From: Chloroflexota bacterium | GTDB lineage: Bacteria; Chloroflexota; Ktedonobacteria; Ktedonobacterales; Ktedonobacteraceae | NCBI GenBank assembly: GCA_005879655.1 | Contig: VBJK01000237.1 | Span: 9,965-24,532 of the forward strand | DNA: 14,568 nucleotides | Reading direction: 5' to 3' | Part shown: positions 14,081 to 14,568 of the stretch, in pieces | How positions within the stretch are numbered: position 1 is the stretch's first letter | How the letters are laid out: each line of letters starts with the position of its first letter | Notes under the pieces: generated by a model | Told to the model about the DNA's origin: nothing | Seen by the model: only the letters and a program-made list of their open reading frames with translations | The model's database searches: none | Program-made: the position numbers and the translations under genes

Positions 14081-14568
14081 ATGACAGATCTTACGATGCG
14101 TGAACGGCAAGAGATTGATCGCGCTAACGTCTCCGGCTTGCAGCCGGTTGTGTTCGTACACGGCCTCTGGCTCCTCTCCAATAGTTGGGACCACTGGCGC
14201 GCGTTCTTTGAAGGGCAAGGTTATGTCACGCTTGCGCCGGGCTGGCCAGGGGACCCGGAGACCGTTGAGGCGGCAAAACAAGATCCAGATATCTTTGCCA
14301 ACCGGCGTCTACAGGAGGTAACGGATCACTACATTGACGCCATCCGCCAACTCAAGTTCAAGCCCGTTGTCATTGGCCATTCCTTTGGTGGGCTTATCGC
14401 GCAACAGTTGGCGGGGGAGGGTCTGGCCGTTGTGACAGTTGCCATTGATCCTGCTCCATTTCGCGGTGTGCTCTCCTTGCCGCTCTCGGCGTTGAAGTCG
14501 TCGTCAGCAGTCCTGGGTAATCCCCTCAACTACACCCGCGCCGTTCCGCTTAGCTACGAGCAGTTCCG
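14081..14568 (+). CDS. Alpha/beta hydrolase, 3'-truncated by the window end
   Basis: The first 162 codons of a plus-strand gene with no stop before the window edge. ATG 14081 follows AAAGGGAG at good spacing. It has VVFVHGLW (23-30), giving the HG oxyanion-hole region, and VVIGHSFGG (96-104), with S101 the nucleophile elbow Ser. AIDPAP (121-126) follows the next strand. The remaining acid and His of the triad would lie beyond the window. It is probably a cytoplasmic serine hydrolase; the substrate is unknown. It is divergent from the lasso B gene with a gap of about 300 nt, so it may share regulation, but nothing in its sequence ties it to lasso maturation. Confidence 0.88.
   Translation, partial: MTDLTMRERQEIDRANVSGLQPVVFVHGLWLLSNSWDHWRAFFEGQGYVTLAPGWPGDPETVEAAKQDPDIFANRRLQEVTDHYIDAIRQLKFKPVVIGHSFGGLIAQQLAGEGLAVVTVAIDPAPFRGVLSLPLSALKSSSAVLGNPLNYTRAVPLSYEQF

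Noticed and set aside
13829..14281. 150-codon minus-strand open frame upstream of the B gene
   Set aside because: It covers the start of the plus-strand alpha/beta hydrolase in antisense and has no recognisable motif or ribosome site.
1..14568. CRISPR array, tRNA or rRNA genes
   Set aside because: No regularly spaced direct repeats, cloverleaf-like segments or rRNA-like sequence were seen on reading both strands.

Overview
The window looks like bacterial chromosome of mid GC content, most probably a Chloroflexota member of the Ktedonobacteria type. This rests on the gene mix (membrane-anchored Hanks-type kinase, Uma2 and Rpn-like PD-(D/E)XK proteins, stand-alone modification genes) and on the sigma70-like TTGACA/TATAAT promoters. 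The lineage is an inference; no rRNA, tRNA or taxonomic marker is present.

The left part (1-7.3 kb) is mixed. It holds a kinase-fold membrane protein with degenerate catalytic motifs, the decayed 3' end of a HlyD/EmrA-type efflux adaptor gene, a complete glutamine-dependent asparagine synthetase with a clear promoter and overlapping inverted repeat, a Uma2 protein, an Rpn-like nuclease-fold protein, a flavin split-barrel protein, and a short AlkA-type DNA glycosylase on the minus strand. A membrane protein of unknown function follows (7567-8145).

The right part (8.1-13.8 kb, all minus strand) is a lasso-peptide (RiPP) biosynthesis locus. In transcription order it reads B (PqqD-like leader-recognition domain fused to a transglutaminase-like leader peptidase), precursor A2, cyclase C2, precursor A1, cyclase C1. 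The two A-C pairs are a tandem duplication with a 2402-nt period between the cyclases. Each pair has its own near-consensus promoter, and the single B gene has a weaker candidate of its own. Both precursors have a leader of exactly 49 residues carrying the YxxPx(V)xxxGxxxxxMxG pattern and a predicted core starting with Gly with Asp at ring position 9. The cores differ in ring and tail, so the locus should make two different lasso peptides with one shared recognition/protease protein and a dedicated cyclase for each. No ABC exporter or isopeptidase gene is visible in the window.

A perfect 26-bp stem-loop lies between A1 and C1, where it could set the precursor-to-cyclase ratio. A small dispersed palindromic repeat is present twice, once after the asparagine synthetase gene and once inside the predicted 5' leader of the A2 transcript. 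The window ends in the start of a plus-strand alpha/beta hydrolase, divergent from the lasso locus.
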